From: Rana temporaria
Lineage: Eukaryota; Chordata; Amphibia; Anura; Ranidae
Length of the DNA stretch: 64,000 nucleotides
NCBI RefSeq assembly: GCF_905171775.1
Contig: NC_053492.1
Coordinates: 331,027,852-331,091,851 of the forward strand
Reading direction: 5' to 3'
The notes below the pieces were generated by a model. It made no database searches. It had not been told where the DNA came from and saw only the letters and a list, made by a program, of their open reading frames with translations. Shown piece by piece: positions 34,001-43,221 of the stretch. The position numbers and the translations under genes were made by a program. Within the stretch, counting starts at the first letter, position 1. Every line of letters begins with the position of its first letter.

Positions 34001-34515
34001 CTAATACTATCGACCCCCCAAAGAAGATATCCTTCTTCCCAGAGGCTAATGGATTTTATCCATGTCACTCCTGTAATGTTTGTGTCACCAACACCATAGT
34101 CAGACGTAAGATAGACTCGTTTTCCTCTACAGTGACAGGTCGCATATACACTATGAAGCAGTTCACCACATGTTTCACTAGCTTTATCGTATATCTTATA
34201 ACATGTCCATGCAAATCCCAATATGTGGGACGGACTATAAGAAACTTTTCCATCAGAGTCAACGAGCACATAGCTAAAATCCGAAAGGGTTGTCCCAAAC
34301 ATACAGTCTCACGACACTATCTCGAGCACCATAACTCCGATCCCAAGGGATCATTGTTTCAGGTGATCGATAGATTCGTCCCTCACTGGAGAGGAGACTC
34401 CAGATTAAGGGGCGTCTCGAGACTCGAGACTTTTTGGATACATGAGCTCAGGTGCTACACCCCTTATGGTATGAACGTTGACTGGGACATCAACTGTTTC
34501 ATTAACCAGGGGTGA
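31096..34515 (+). CDS. PLE polyprotein: N-terminal region, reverse transcriptase, GIY-YIG endonuclease
   Basis: A 1,139-aa uninterrupted frame starting at ATG 31096 (an in-frame GTG lies nine bases upstream). Residues 1 to about 360 form a lineage-specific N-terminal part: a mixed helical region, a charged KKYLEKEEKDQRNKKQK stretch, an R/G/P/Y-rich segment and a basic RRLQRKKKKDK block. The RT spans about 500-860, with RPADKGG, YYLPKVHK, NPPGRPIVSG, motif A TADVAALYT near 661, GVAMGAKYAPSLANLF and RYIDD near 762. The linker cysteines are in PCHSCNVC near 987. GIY-YIG (IVYL near 1030, YVGRT near 1042) has two cysteines between the halves and a KH...RH..EHH group after it, the CCHH pattern of PLE nucleases. 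No inactivating change is evident. Confidence 0.9.
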   Translation: MDVFEYRASRSFNPQGVFTSSTGDSEISGLFIRLKNVMVSELHLQWDVAFLDQYIKVPRGLRWDLFPQQGELDIDLWYKYFNDAGLKLIAFLIERKQARLCLLDKEIREIRDKLVPSITNPEYTTLSTGLKKYLEKEEKDQRNKKQKQYNRDVSDYTTQLVFNWQKKMASNGNSAEHSLAMEVPPIAGTIPDRRLFYQPPPSTPLQTSTVHHSDTNGNKKNFVQPNREGGRGRNPNRGRAPSHRGGGQNYGDRSHTYPSGPQNGWHDGRGRPNGEGPSHHTPIRKQSYPTYSNTDRTYDTQYEPYSLSNRNDSDEYHRIPYNYHPDGPDQSYDQGFHWTHPSHTQKFKTKRGCRGGRRLQRKKKKDKIDAGIFNLSSVKLSEHEQQVLGKGLKFVPPRKLNKFTTFIDIQKFVRKLNIQRHFLGTPSQDPVGSGQIGSVPTGSTDSCAISSTDNVTHSGLSNPSLYNPPSTSSSINVFRSLVLEDLDKLSPKKFYQDPSIEAGLKALCLRKDLVIRPADKGGRIVILDKVAYISEMNRLLEDRTTYAILPNDPTTKYKKLLVDIVKEGSSLQILNKKELDFLVPLAPRVPIIYYLPKVHKNPTNPPGRPIVSGIDSVTSRVGKYIDHYLQPLVKLVPSYFKDTGDTIRLLEKIRHQGDILLVTADVAALYTCIPHHLGLAAVETFLTKNSLLPIIQRNFIMELLVFATKHNYFWFQGVFYSQIRGVAMGAKYAPSLANLFMAQWEEDVVYALRRPELLLWARYIDDVLFLWKGDMESLDAFMIQLNDNNRGIVLSYEASPTSIHFLDLEISTTHDKLEFKTYFKPTDRNGYIPVDSCHHRRWLESVPRSQFLRLRRNCTRDSDFHLQSDMLKTRFLDKGYEPALVDNAINLVSATDRTSLLQVKPKMAKHDSFRWSFFTSYSIQHSEISKILNRHWKILLNDRILGPSLPDRAGIIFRGARSVQSDIAPNTIDPPKKISFFPEANGFYPCHSCNVCVTNTIVRRKIDSFSSTVTGRIYTMKQFTTCFTSFIVYLITCPCKSQYVGRTIRNFSIRVNEHIAKIRKGCPKHTVSRHYLEHHNSDPKGSLFQVIDRFVPHWRGDSRLRGVSRLETFWIHELRCYTPYGMNVDWDINCFINQG

Positions 34516-36544
34516 GCATCCTGAGCTCGTTTATCCTTATTATTTTACCTTTATGTTCTATGTCTATTCATTTCTCCATCAGCTGCAGATGTAGATTCAA
34601 TATGGTGATTCTGTTATCTATGCTGACTCCCCATTATAATTTTGATTTATTTAAATCCCTTTCACAGCACAGTTTTGCATTGTGGGTGGTCCCCGTTGTC
34701 CCAGTCTGGGCGGGCCAATTGGGGCCATTCTCACAATGCATACAGTCTCCTTTATTTATGCTTAAAGGTGCTGAGGAGTCCCCCATATGCCTTGTTGGTT
34801 ATTGTAACATCTAGGTGAATTGCTCGTGTACTGCAGTGCTCGTGTAGTTGGAGCACTTGATATTTGTGACCATGCTTGGGGCCATTCCATCGGCCAGGGG
34901 CACTGCCATGTCTCGGGCTGTCATGTCTTGTAGCTCCGAGTACCCCCTCCGTTCGGGGGGCGGGGCTCCGATGCGCGATGCGCTGTCAGGTTCACGGCGC
35001 TAGTCCATTGGAAGCCGCGTCCATGTGATTCGTGCCCACCTCCTGATTGGTCTAGGGAACGTCTGACCGCTGGTTGGATGGTGCGATCAGAGGCTACGCC
35101 CCTCCACCGCTGGTTGGATGGTGCGATCAGAAGCTACGCCCCTCCATATCCCATTGGTGTGAGCATCGCTGCACACATGATGGGTGTGGAGGTCAGCTAT
35201 AGGTGCTCGCTGATTGGCCGCCTTGGCTCAATGCCACGCCCCCATTGCACCTGATTGGTGCACGCGCGGGCTGTTAGTAGCAGCGCTGTACCGATCGGTG
35301 ACAATTTGGGGCGATCGTGTTTAATCTATGAGCACAGTGGGGTTGTTTAGCCCCAAGGATGAGCGCCCTTACAAGGAAGCAGTCTGTAGATGCTCAGTGG
35401 GAATACTTGTCAAAGTAATGTTTGTAAAAACAACATGATGGCGCAGTGTCCCCGCTCATAGAATTATGAGAGGTTCCTCATCTGGTGACACAGCAACAGC
35501 TGTGTTATTTATATTTATATTTTCATTTATATTTTTATCATAGAATGTTACAGATGATTGCCTCTCATTGTTATGATATGTATAATATGGTGGTATTTGT
35601 TGCATTTCTATGTGATCGAGGTGATGTAAGTATGTGATGTATACTTGTTTAAAGAATTTTTTCCTTTTTTTTCTTTTATATTATGTCTGTCACAATGCAC
35701 ATCTATTACATCATATCCTGTTTTAGGGCACCACCCTGTTGGGGGAGGGTCTTATAACCATTCTGTGTATTTAAGCGAGCAATGTGGGGGTGCATCCTTA
35801 TGCCCCTGTTGAAGGCTTACTTAGCCGAAACGCGTTGGGTATTGCTATTGAGCACCCCACATTGCCATTTTCTGTACGTGATCACTTTTTATCCTTGTCA
35901 TATTTACCTATGACTTTTTACAAATAAACCTCATTGGTTTTAATTGACCTGCACTATTGGAGTCCTTTTTCCATTTCATATCATCCACTCCATGGTTTCC
36001 TGAGAGCTTTAGCAACATCCTGCTCTGCATCTCCTGACTGATGGTCTAAGGATTATATTCAAAGCTTGTGGTATTGATCCAACACACCATTCAAGCTCTG
36101 CTGGTTCCTGCCGTCCATGTCAATTTGGAGTTCCAGTCTCGCTTATGGTCCCATTCCGGTTTGAGTGGTCCCGGTTTCCAAAGACCACTATGTCTGGCTG
36201 ACTCTTTGCTGTATAGTAGTAGAGTCCAACACATCCGGTAAGCGTATTTCATCCACTACCTACCTTGATGTGATTGTGATCCTCATAGAGTGCTACAGAC
36301 AACTTGTGCACCTGTTGTATCCCAATCAACGGATAGCAGCTCATCTGTTTTCCCTGCACTCATCACTTAATTGATGTTTTTTCTAATTTGAAATATAGAC
36401 TTTTTCTTTGCATCAAGCACTGTTTGAGCTATTTATATTTATATGTTAGTGGTTTATGTATATGCACTTTTATACGAACCTTGTCACCTCACATGGTATC
36501 ACATATTCTGGAGTTTCTGGTTTTTAGCGCTAGACATTTCGTTT
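34516..36544 (+). other. 3' UTR of the right PLE
   Basis: No coding frame supported. It contains a tandem duplication (GGTTGGATGGTGCGATCAGA at about 35070 and 35112) and a hammerhead-like motif at 35798-35843. The final roughly 250 bp (36320-36574) is absent from the left copy. Confidence 0.7.
35798..35843 (+). ncRNA. hammerhead-like motif, right PLE copy
   Basis: Stem I 5' strand ATGCCC, box CTGTTGA (35806-35812), stem II GGCT-TACTT-AGCC (35814-35826), GAAA (35827-35830), CGCG (stem III), TT, stem I partner GGGTAT. The box differs at one position from CUGANGA and the cleavage pair is UU, so activity may be weak. Confidence 0.45.
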
Positions 36545-36574
36545 CTGAATTAGCGCAGTTTTTTCTTTATTTTT
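36545..36574 (+). repeat. PLE terminal direct repeat, 3' copy
   Basis: Exact copy of 31015-31044, abutting the target duplication at 36575. Confidence 0.85.
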
Positions 36575-36588
36575 AAAGGCCTGATGAG
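36575..36588. repeat. target-site duplication, right copy (PLE pair)
   Basis: Second copy of AAAGGCCTGATGAG, identical to 4639-4652. A T precedes both copies, so the duplication is 14 or 15 bp. Confidence 0.85.
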
Positions 36589-37936
36589 ATGAGCTTCCTT
36601 GGGCTAAAAATGGTCCACACGCTGCTGTATTTTATCTCAGCATGCCGGATGACTTGCGTGACTTATCCGCCACCAACTAGGGTTCAAGCCGCAATGTTTT
36701 AGTGCACTTTCTGCCTGGAAAACATCAACTTTTTCTGGCCGCTGCTACAGCAGCGGCTGCAACAATACCTACTTTTTCAGGCATGTGTACATGCCTAATT
36801 TTTCTGGCCTCTGGTGCTGCAAAACCAAAACCAAAAAAAAGGCACATACATGTGTCAATTCCCCTTCTTGATCGTTACCTTGTTGTGGTGAAGGGGCTTG
36901 CGTATCACAATGAAGCAACCACCTCTAGGAGTGTGTTGGCAATGGCAATGTTGGCACACCCCAGATGATAAGGTCGTTGCTTCATTGTGAACAGACCAAA
37001 AGCGATCGGCTGGATAATTTTGCATAGAAAAAACATTAATTTTCTTTGTGATCATCTAAGGTGATCATTAAAGCCTACTAGGCCAACAATGGGCCCACAC
37101 TGCAGAATCATTGTTTTCTGGGTCACTTAACTGTCACTGAACTACCTCAGCACGACCATAGGCTTTGAAAAACCCCCATCGCCTGCAATCTCCCAAACGA
37201 GCGCACGAGCACAGTCATCACTACACCAAGATTGACGCATAGAGGTATCCAACCTTGTGTAAATGGGGAGTTTGCGGTTGTGCAAATGGACTGTTTGCGG
37301 TTGTTTGCGGTGCGTTAAACGGGGAGTTTGGTCTGTCACTGTGAACGCTAACCCTGTTACAGACAGGGTTAGGGTTACAGATAGGGTTAGGGTTACAGAC
37401 AGGGTTAGGGTTACAGAAAGGGTTAGGGTTACAGTCTGTAACCCTAACCCTGTCTGTAACCCTAACCCAAACCCTGTCTGTAACCCTAACCCTAACCCTG
37501 TCTGTATCCCTAACCCTATCTGTTACCCTAACTGTAACCCTATCAGTAACCCTAACCCTAACCCTGTCTGTAACTCTAACACTAACCCTTACACTACCTG
37601 ATCGATACAACATCATACCTGATGTTTTAAAGCACGTTATTCCAAACAATTTATGATTGTTAGGCGATTTATGCCCTTTATGGATTAAAAACGGACTCTG
37701 CGACAACTACGTAATTTTCCATGGGAGTTTTGCCATGGATCCCCCTCTGGCATGCCACAGTCCAGGTTTTAGTCCCCTTGAAACAACTTTTCCATCACTA
37801 TTGTGGCCAGAAAGAGTCCCTGTGGGTTTTAAAATTCGCCTGCCTATTGAAGTCTATGGTGGTTCGTCCGGTTCGCCCATTCGCGAACATTTGCGGAAGT
37901 TCGCAAACGGAAAATTTTAGGTTCGTGACATCACTA
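36589..37936 (+). mobile_element. hAT-1 3' portion and right terminus
   Basis: It continues hAT-1 after the PLE pair. Non-coding, with a telomere-like array (37352-37600). It ends GACATCACTA at 37936 after TTCGCGAACATTTGCGGAAGTTCGC-type subterminal sequence typical of hAT ends. The next 8 bp, GTGAACGT, would be its target duplication; the left copy is outside the window. Confidence 0.6.
37352..37600. repeat. head-to-head TTAGGG-containing minisatellite
   Basis: Units of about 18 bp (ACAGACAGGGTTAGGGTT) run forward to about 37435, then reverse-complement units (AACCCTAACCCTGTCTGT) run to about 37600. The inversion centre is at about 37432-37437. Frames such as RVRVTDRV in this stretch are repeat artefacts. 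Confidence 0.9.
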
Positions 37937-38339
37937 GTGAACGTAACCTACGCCCAGCCCCATTCACGTACTACTACGTAAACGACATAAAATACGACGG
38001 CTGTTCCCTGGTCCATACCTTAACATGACTTACACCTGCTTTATGAGGCTTAACTTTACGCCAAACGTACGACTTACATAAACCACGTATATTAATGCGC
38101 CGGGCGCAAGTACATTCGTGAATCGGTGTATCTCACTCATTTGCATATTTGCAATGAGGCGGCCAGCGTAAATATGCGCCCAAGATACGCCGGTGTAGGA
38201 AAGTTACGTCGGTCGGAGGAAGCCTATTTTCAGGTGTATCTAGGTCTATGGGTACGGCGCATAGATACGACGGCGCACATTTACACTTACGCAGCGTATC
38301 TCGAGATACGTTGGCGTAAGTGCTACGTGAATCCGGGCC
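37937..38339 (-). mobile_element. Harbinger MITE fragment (Harb-A), one terminus
   Basis: The right terminus GTGAATCCGGGCC (38327-38339) and adjacent CTACGTG/ACGCCAACG sequence match the inverted terminus of the Harbinger at 57821. The left part was displaced by hAT-1, which inserted at 37936. Confidence 0.7.
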
Positions 38340-38748
38340 TGTAACTTTAACTGACTAGCCTGTCTGCTCTATCTACCTAGAAAAAAAGACACTCTCTCTC
38401 TCTCTCTCTGACAGATCTCTAACCACCGCCGCAACACACTACACAGTATTGTATTTATATTTATAGTGTGGGGCGTGTACTAAAGCCCTGAGCCATAATT
38501 GGCCAAAGCCACCTTGGCTTTGGGCAATTATGGCTCTCCGTTTTTTGCGCGCTGTGATTGGCCAAGCATGCGGGTCATAGTGCATGCTTGGCCAATCATC
38601 AGCCAGCAATGCCGCAGTGAATTATGGGCCGTGACGCGCCACTCGAATTTAGAGCGAATGGCCCATAACGTTTGTATTTCAACGAACGAATGAACATACG
38701 ATGTTCGAGTCGAACATGGGTTTGACTCGAACACGAAGCTCATCCCTA
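38340..38748 (+). mobile_element. hAT-D copy 1, right end
   Basis: It starts TGTAACTTTAACTGACTAGCC directly after Harb-A, includes a CT microsatellite (38391-38410), and ends CTCATCCCTA at 38748, an hAT-type terminus (reverse TAGGGATGAG). About 400 bp closely matches 61405-61821. The following 8 bp TAGAAACC is its candidate target duplication. Confidence 0.7.
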
Positions 38749-38763
38749 TAGAAACCACAAATA

Positions 38764-38879
38764 AGCTTTAGGTGCAAACTACAGAGCACACGTGCAGTAC
38801 ACACCAAGTAGCTTTAGGTGCAAACTACAGAGCAACCGTGCAGTACACACCAAGTAGCTTTAGGTGCAAATTACAGAGG
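38764..38879 (+). repeat. 46-bp satellite, segment 1
   Basis: About 2.5 units of the satellite described at 47535-49004 (GTAGCTTTAGGTGCAAACTA). Interrupted by PLE-3 at 38880. Confidence 0.9.
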
Positions 38880-39233
38880 TATAGAAAAGAAAGAACACTG
38901 CGCTAAACCAAAAAGAGCCAAAAAATGCTGCTGGTACCAAAAATATAGATACATATATTGGGAACAAATAAGAAAAAAGAGAGGTACAGCGCAAAAATAC
39001 TAGTAAGTAAAAATTCTGATGTGACACAAAATTAAATAATAAATGAAAATCAACCACTGTGTGTCACTGAAGATTAACAAATGACTGAAAAGATGTGTAC
39101 AAATAAAAATAATAAAACACAAATACAAGTGAGTAAATGCATATAACTGAAAAGTGGATTAGACTGTCCGTGTGTTTATAAAGATAAACAGTATGTGCAA
39201 GGAAGTGGCTCCAAGAGGAGTGTTAGTCCATAT

Positions 39234-40334
39234 GGGCCAGATCCTCAAAAGGGATACGCCGGTGATCTGCCGTGCTGGTTCCAGGTATCACGGAAGTTCC
39301 AGCGCATGCGCGAACTAATGCGCTGAGCTGGTTCCAGCCATCGGGAAAGTTCCTTCAAGCACTGCGCAGGTGCAAACTTGCTGACGGAAATCCCCGAACG
39401 GCGGGCGGCATCCAGGGCGACGTGGACTTAGAGGAAAGTGGCCAGTCGGCCTCACGTCCTCGCTGCGCTCGGACGGCTCGCTTCGCTCGCTCGGCCTCCT
39501 GGCTCTTTTTTTAACATCCTCCAATCCACGGGGATGTTAAAGAATGAGCCTGGATGCCGGGCGAGGTTCGGGGATTTCCGTCGGGAAGTTTGCGCCTGCG
39601 CAGTCAGTGGAGGAACTTCCCCCATAGGGGAACATTGAGGACAAGTCACCGGCGTATCTACTGATACGCCGTCATATCCCTGTTTCTATCTTTGGAACTG
39701 ATCCACAGAATCAGTTTCCAAAAGATAGGCAGAAGATCCGTCATGTGCAAGTGACTTATACTGCCGTATCTTTTGATGCACTACCGCATCCGCCGATGGG
39801 GTCATTTTGAGTCGAAATTCCACTTCGCGTATGCAAATGAGCACTTACGGAGATCCACGAAGCGGTTTAGCTTCGTGAAATCTCCGTAAATACTTACGTT
39901 GCAATCGTAAAATTAGGGCTGCTTTTACAAAGTGTAAACTGTTTACACCTTGTAAAAGTAGACCCTTCTTACCCGCGACGCTGTTATTTTTTTTATTTTT
40001 TATTTTTTTTTCCCGCCGTATATTTCTGTTTTCCCGACGCAACTTTTTTTACCTGGCGCGATTCTCAAAACTCGGCGTAACGTAAAAACGCGCTATGCAC
40101 GTCGGGAAAATGACGTTGTGAGCATGCGCAGTACGTCCGGCGCGGGAGCGCGCCTAATTTAAATGGGACTCGCCCCATGAAAGTAGGAACGCCTTGCGCC
40201 GGACGGATTTAAGTTACACAGCCGAAAATTTCTAGGTAAGTGCTTTGTGGATCGGGCACTTAGGTAGAAATTTTGCGGCAGTGTAACTTAAATCAGAATA
40301 TTTAAGTTACGGCGGCTCTTTGTGGATCTGGCCC
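39234..40334. mobile_element. Harbinger-type MITE
   Basis: Termini GGGCCAGATCCTCAAA and, inverted, GGGCCAGATCCACAAAG enclose 1.1 kb of non-coding DNA. TAT flanks both sides, consistent with the 3-bp duplication of PIF/Harbinger elements. Confidence 0.75.
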
Positions 40335-40908
40335 TATATTCCCAGGTGTCTAAAGAAAATTTCTTGAAACAATGAATTCCACAGAGAATATCTTCAAAAT
40401 AGAGGGTAATAAGAGGCTGACACCACCTTCCACCAAGGGCACACCCGAGTGACAAATAAATCCCCTTACCAGATATGCTGACCGCAACGGCGGTCAGACT
40501 GAGCACGGGTATGTTTAGAGTCACCCAAATGACTATATGCTGTATGCTGGAGCTGCTTCAAACCATATCCTATCGACCGGGGCGGATGGATGGCTCAAAT
40601 ACAAAAAAAGAGAAGGGGGCCCATAGTGCAACTTTGCAAAACAGTTTTAATGTAAAAGTAAAGTAATGCACTTACAGGTAGTTGAAGAAATTCGGGCCCA
40701 GTAAGATGCACCATGTGCAGTTAAAAAACGGGATCTCGGCGTCCACTATTGCTTTCCTTTCCTGGGTCAGTTCGTTCGGATTAGCGTGATGACGTCGGGA
40801 CGCAGGCCACACCTATGCGTTTCGTCATATGTTGACGTCGTCTGGGATTGGCTGCTGCTCCCCTGTCATCACGCACGCCCATATATATTGTTCCTGCGCC
40901 ATTTTAAA

Positions 40909-41350
40909 GCGGTTCTCCACCCTAAAGTGGAGTCCCGCTGATCGGAACCCTCCCCCCTCCGGTGTCACATTTGACACCTTTCAGGGGGGAGGGGGGTGCA
41001 GATACCTGTCTAAAGCCCCCTTCTCTTTTTTTTACCTGTCTAAAGACAGGTATTTGCACCCACTTCCGGCCCGGCATTCACGGGCAAAAGACGGGCATTC
41101 CGTCACATCCCGTCGCCCCCCCGTTGTGTGCTGGGAACACTCGGCTCCCAGCACACAGCGGGAGCCAATCGGCGGGCGCGGCGCGACTCGCGCATGCGCC
41201 GTAGGGAACCGGGCAGTGAAGCCGCAGCGCTTCACTTCCTGGTTCCCTCAGCGTGGATGGCGGGGGGAGCAGCAGAGAGACGAGCGATCGCTCGTCCTCT
41301 GCTGCGATCGGCGCTGGACTTTAATATTTTTTTTCCATGGCACATCCGCT
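40909..41350. mobile_element. TTAA-flanked MITE
   Basis: TTAA at 40905-40908 and 41351-41354 encloses a 442-bp non-coding unit with short inverted ends (AGCGGTTCTCC... / ...CATCCGCT). TTAA sites are used by piggyBac and Kolobok elements; the superfamily is undecided. Confidence 0.7.
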
Positions 41351-42543
41351 TTAAGTGAGGGAAAAGTAGTAAGGGCATAATACTGACCGGAAAGGAAGCT
41401 AATTAAAGTTAAAAGAATAGATGCCATCTTGTGGCAAAAAGGTATATTGCGTGACCGAATGTACCAATATTGTTTACCAATGCCATCTTGTGGCGAAAAA
41501 GCATATTACATGAAGGAATATGCCAATAATGTGTATATTGCTAAAAAAATTGGAACCGAACTGGTATACCAAGAAAGGATATAGCAAAGGGAATGCCGAG
41601 AAAAATAGATGTACAATCTGATAAAACAAATGCATCTAAATATTAATGCACAGGACATTATAATTACACTTATAAAATTTATAAAAATACATTAAAATTC
41701 AGATAAAAAATGTATGTGTCTAATAAAAAAGGGGCCGACGATCCTAAACTCAAAAGTTTAAGCATTGTTCAAGAAACAATTGATGTCCCAATCTACATTG
41801 AGGCCATGCGGTATGTAAGATTGCATATTGAAGATCCATTGAGTTTCGATTTTGGAAATGGCACGAACTTTATTAGTGCCCCTCCAATGGGGGGTCAGTT
41901 TTTCAATCGGTATAAATAGTGTTCCCTCCACTTTTTTGCCATGGTGTTTGGCGTAGTGTTTGGAGAGGTTATGTTTAGGAAAACCTAGCCTAATGTTCCC
42001 CACATGTTCCTCCAACCTAACATGTGCCACTCTTTTTGTTCTACCGATGTATTGTTTTGCAAGAGGGCATTGAATAAGGTAAATAACAAATTCACTGGTG
42101 CAGGTAATAAAAGAGTCGATAGGGTATGATATCTGTGTTTGACTCGATTGAAACGATTCTAATTTGCGTCCCTGAAATTGGTTTATTTTGCAAATATTAC
42201 ATTTCCTGCAGGGGAAGAAGCCTTTCATGGTCTGAAAGAAAGAGATCGTGTTAGGTGGGTTGACCACGTTGGGAGCTAATTTATGCCTTAGGGATGGTGC
42301 TCCCCTGAACATAACAGGTTTGTCTGGAAGTATTGGACCTAACACTTTATCATTTTTTAAAACGTTCCAGTATTTATTAAAGATTTTCTTGACTGAAAAA
42401 TATTGATTGGAGAAGCCAGTGATCATGGAACATCCAAATCGACTATCCCCAAAGCTTTTTTAGGTCTTCCAGTATTGTCTAACATCTTGTTTCTATCCAT
42501 ATCCTCAATCTTCTTGATAGTATCATCTATATCTGTTGCATTA

Positions 42544-42548
42544 TAACC
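42544..42548. repeat. LTR-element target-site duplication, left
   Basis: TAACC, repeated at 45756-45760; the 5-bp size is typical of Ty3/Gypsy-type integration. Confidence 0.8.
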
Positions 42549-43086
42549 TGTGATGCATTTGCCTATATGTCTCAGTTTAATGCTCCCTGCTAGCCATGGG
42601 TGTTAGAGGTAAAAAAGGAATTTCATGTGTGATTCATTCCTCTAACAGGTTATTGAAGTGCTAATGTCCCCTCACTATTCTAAACGTTAATTGATCTATT
42701 GTGTTGTGTGAAGAAGATCTGTGTTTACCCTTAAAAGATGTGTATTGTATCATCAGGCTAAATGATTAGAGAAGTGGTATGTTAATTATTCTGATTGCTT
42801 CAGTGTAGTAATTAACTCCACTGATGTCTTTATCTAAAGAAATGTGTCTGCATGGTCGGCTCCGACTTGTCTCCTGTAATCTGTATGGGAAACCCCACTG
42901 TGTGAGGGGGGGGGCGTTCCTAACAGGTTGTAACCACATATAAGCTGAGTTTTTGTGTCATTAAAGTATCTTGTTCCAGCATTAAGCCTTGGCATGTGTG
43001 GCTTATTATGGCGATTCCAGGAGGGGATGTTCTTGTATGGGAAGAAGGGAAGACTTTGACGGGGATATCATTCTAATACCGTCACA
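42549..43086 (+). repeat. 5' LTR
   Basis: 538 bp, starts TG and ends CA. Relative to the 3' LTR it has an extra block of about 10 bp (near 42695) and a longer G run near 42910. ACATATAAGC (42937-42946) is a plausible TATA box and ATTAAAG near 42960 a plausible polyadenylation signal. Confidence 0.9.
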
Positions 43087-43088
43087 AA

Positions 43089-43108
43089 TGGTTGGCAGCA
43101 GCGGGATT
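43089..43108 (+). other. putative primer-binding site
   Basis: TGGTTGGCAGCAGCGGGAT begins two bases after the 5' LTR. It partly matches the complement of a leucine-type tRNA 3' end (TGG.TGGCAGC..GGGAT pattern). The tRNA assignment is from memory. Confidence 0.5.
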
Positions 43109-43221
43109 TTCCCTTCTATTCCCCTTTACACCTGGATTCCAAGCAGACACTGGAAGAACTACTGGAAGTTCGTGGAAGGATTGCTAGCAACAAAACCAAG
43201 CGGGTCATCATAGCAGAATTA

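Larger units (their letters stand above)
4653..36574. mobile_element. head-to-head pair of Penelope-like elements inserted as one unit
   Basis: The left copy (minus) occupies 4653-8865 and 30815-31012, with its target-duplicated base block at 30807-30814. The right copy (plus) occupies 31015-36574. Their 5' sides meet at 31012/31015 and both 3' ends point outward. The left copy starts internally (its 5' end corresponds to about 31920 of the right copy) and its 3' end is about 250 bp shorter. Inverted and partly truncated multi-copy arrangements are a known PLE insertion style. The left copy was later split by hAT-2. Confidence 0.85.
31015..36574 (+). mobile_element. right PLE copy, apparently full length
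   Basis: A 5.56-kb element with 30-bp direct terminal repeats, a single open ORF (31096-34515) and about 2 kb of 3' UTR including a hammerhead-like motif. It is the reference for judging damage in the left copy. Confidence 0.9.

Noticed and set aside
37221..37706. Long open frames on both strands
   Set aside because: Translation is RVRVTDRV-type repetition produced by the TTAGGG-containing minisatellite.
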